Shown one piece after another: positions 63,997 through 64,000 of a stretch of 64,000 nt of DNA; within the stretch, counting starts at the first letter, position 1; each line of letters starts with the position of its first letter. The stretch is from CBDIHP01 sp965279195 (lineage in GTDB: Bacteria; Planctomycetota; Planctomycetia; Isosphaerales; Isosphaeraceae): NCBI GenBank assembly GCA_965279195.1, contig CBDIHP010000017.1, positions 23,904 through 87,903 on the forward strand, written 5' to 3'. Position numbers and translations under genes: made by a program. A model generated the notes under the pieces. It was not told the origin of the DNA. It did no database searches and worked only from the letters and a program-made list of their open reading frames with translations.

Positions 63997-64000
63997 GGGA

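Overview
The window reads as chromosome of a high-GC planctomycete, most likely of the Isosphaeraceae/Gemmatales type. Support comes from family-level signatures rather than a database hit: a DUF1501 Tat-exported protein, a TIGR03067 double-domain protein, secreted proteins opening with the planctomycete N-terminal motif (RLEPLETRQLL, FETLESREMM), an S8 protease with DUF4214 repeats, a YXWGXW protein, an HTH_17-receiver protein and a membrane-linked Ser/Thr kinase. I see no rRNA, tRNA, CRISPR array, phage or insertion-sequence transposase. Genes are mostly monocistronic or in two-gene units, several with ATGA stop/start overlaps.

Layout. 1-9.8 kb: partial LarA-like protein, two Gly/Tyr-rich secreted paralogues, an NRAMP-UspA fusion, a GNAT acetyltransferase, an inactive/active M16 peptidase pair and a BtuF-like binding protein. 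8.6-12.7 kb (minus): moaC coupled to a polyprenyl synthetase, a GT39-like membrane protein and an HTH-receiver protein. 13.4-24 kb: a FlgI-like protein with HEAT repeats, cytochrome c, a beta-helix protein, treZ coupled to a glycogen-debranching-type glucosidase, an acyltransferase-3, a membrane-anchored redoxin and a deoxyribosyltransferase. 24-30.7 kb: three secreted Cys-containing proteins, an SRPBCC protein, a zinc alcohol dehydrogenase and a YdjC/ChbG deacetylase. 30.9-38.2 kb: a kinase, a ceramidase-like enzyme, a 73-aa protein divergent from a Csp-type copper-storage protein, a large secreted protein and a NikM/CbiM-PDGLE transporter. 38.5-46.4 kb: Tex with an acidic insertion, then acetamidase, HEAT protein and ABC permease/ATPase. 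46.4-58.6 kb (minus): quinone oxidoreductase, YXWGXW protein, DUF1501, FG-GAP protein, a divergent DisA_N-like protein, S8 protease, NikR and a Gfo/Idh/MocA oxidoreductase. 59-64 kb: hybrid histidine kinase, TIGR03067 protein and a receiver-GGDEF diguanylate cyclase.

Possible links. A nickel theme joins the LarA-like protein (Ni-pincer family), the NikMN-type transporter and NikR; a 28-bp NikR-box-like palindrome lies just upstream of the transporter. Copper handling is represented by a 13-Cys Csp protein. Trehalose/glycogen metabolism is represented by treZ and the debranching enzyme.

Two window-wide patterns stand out. First, many gaps hold hairpin-built inverted repeats that abut or overlap CDS ends; their sequences differ from place to place while the architecture (often an outer and an inner inverted pair, each arm itself a small hairpin) recurs. 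Second, between about 41.0 and 44.6 kb four consecutive genes are broken by many single-base insertions, with one more at about 48.6 kb; this looks more like local sequence error than decay, and annotation there is reconstructed across frames.
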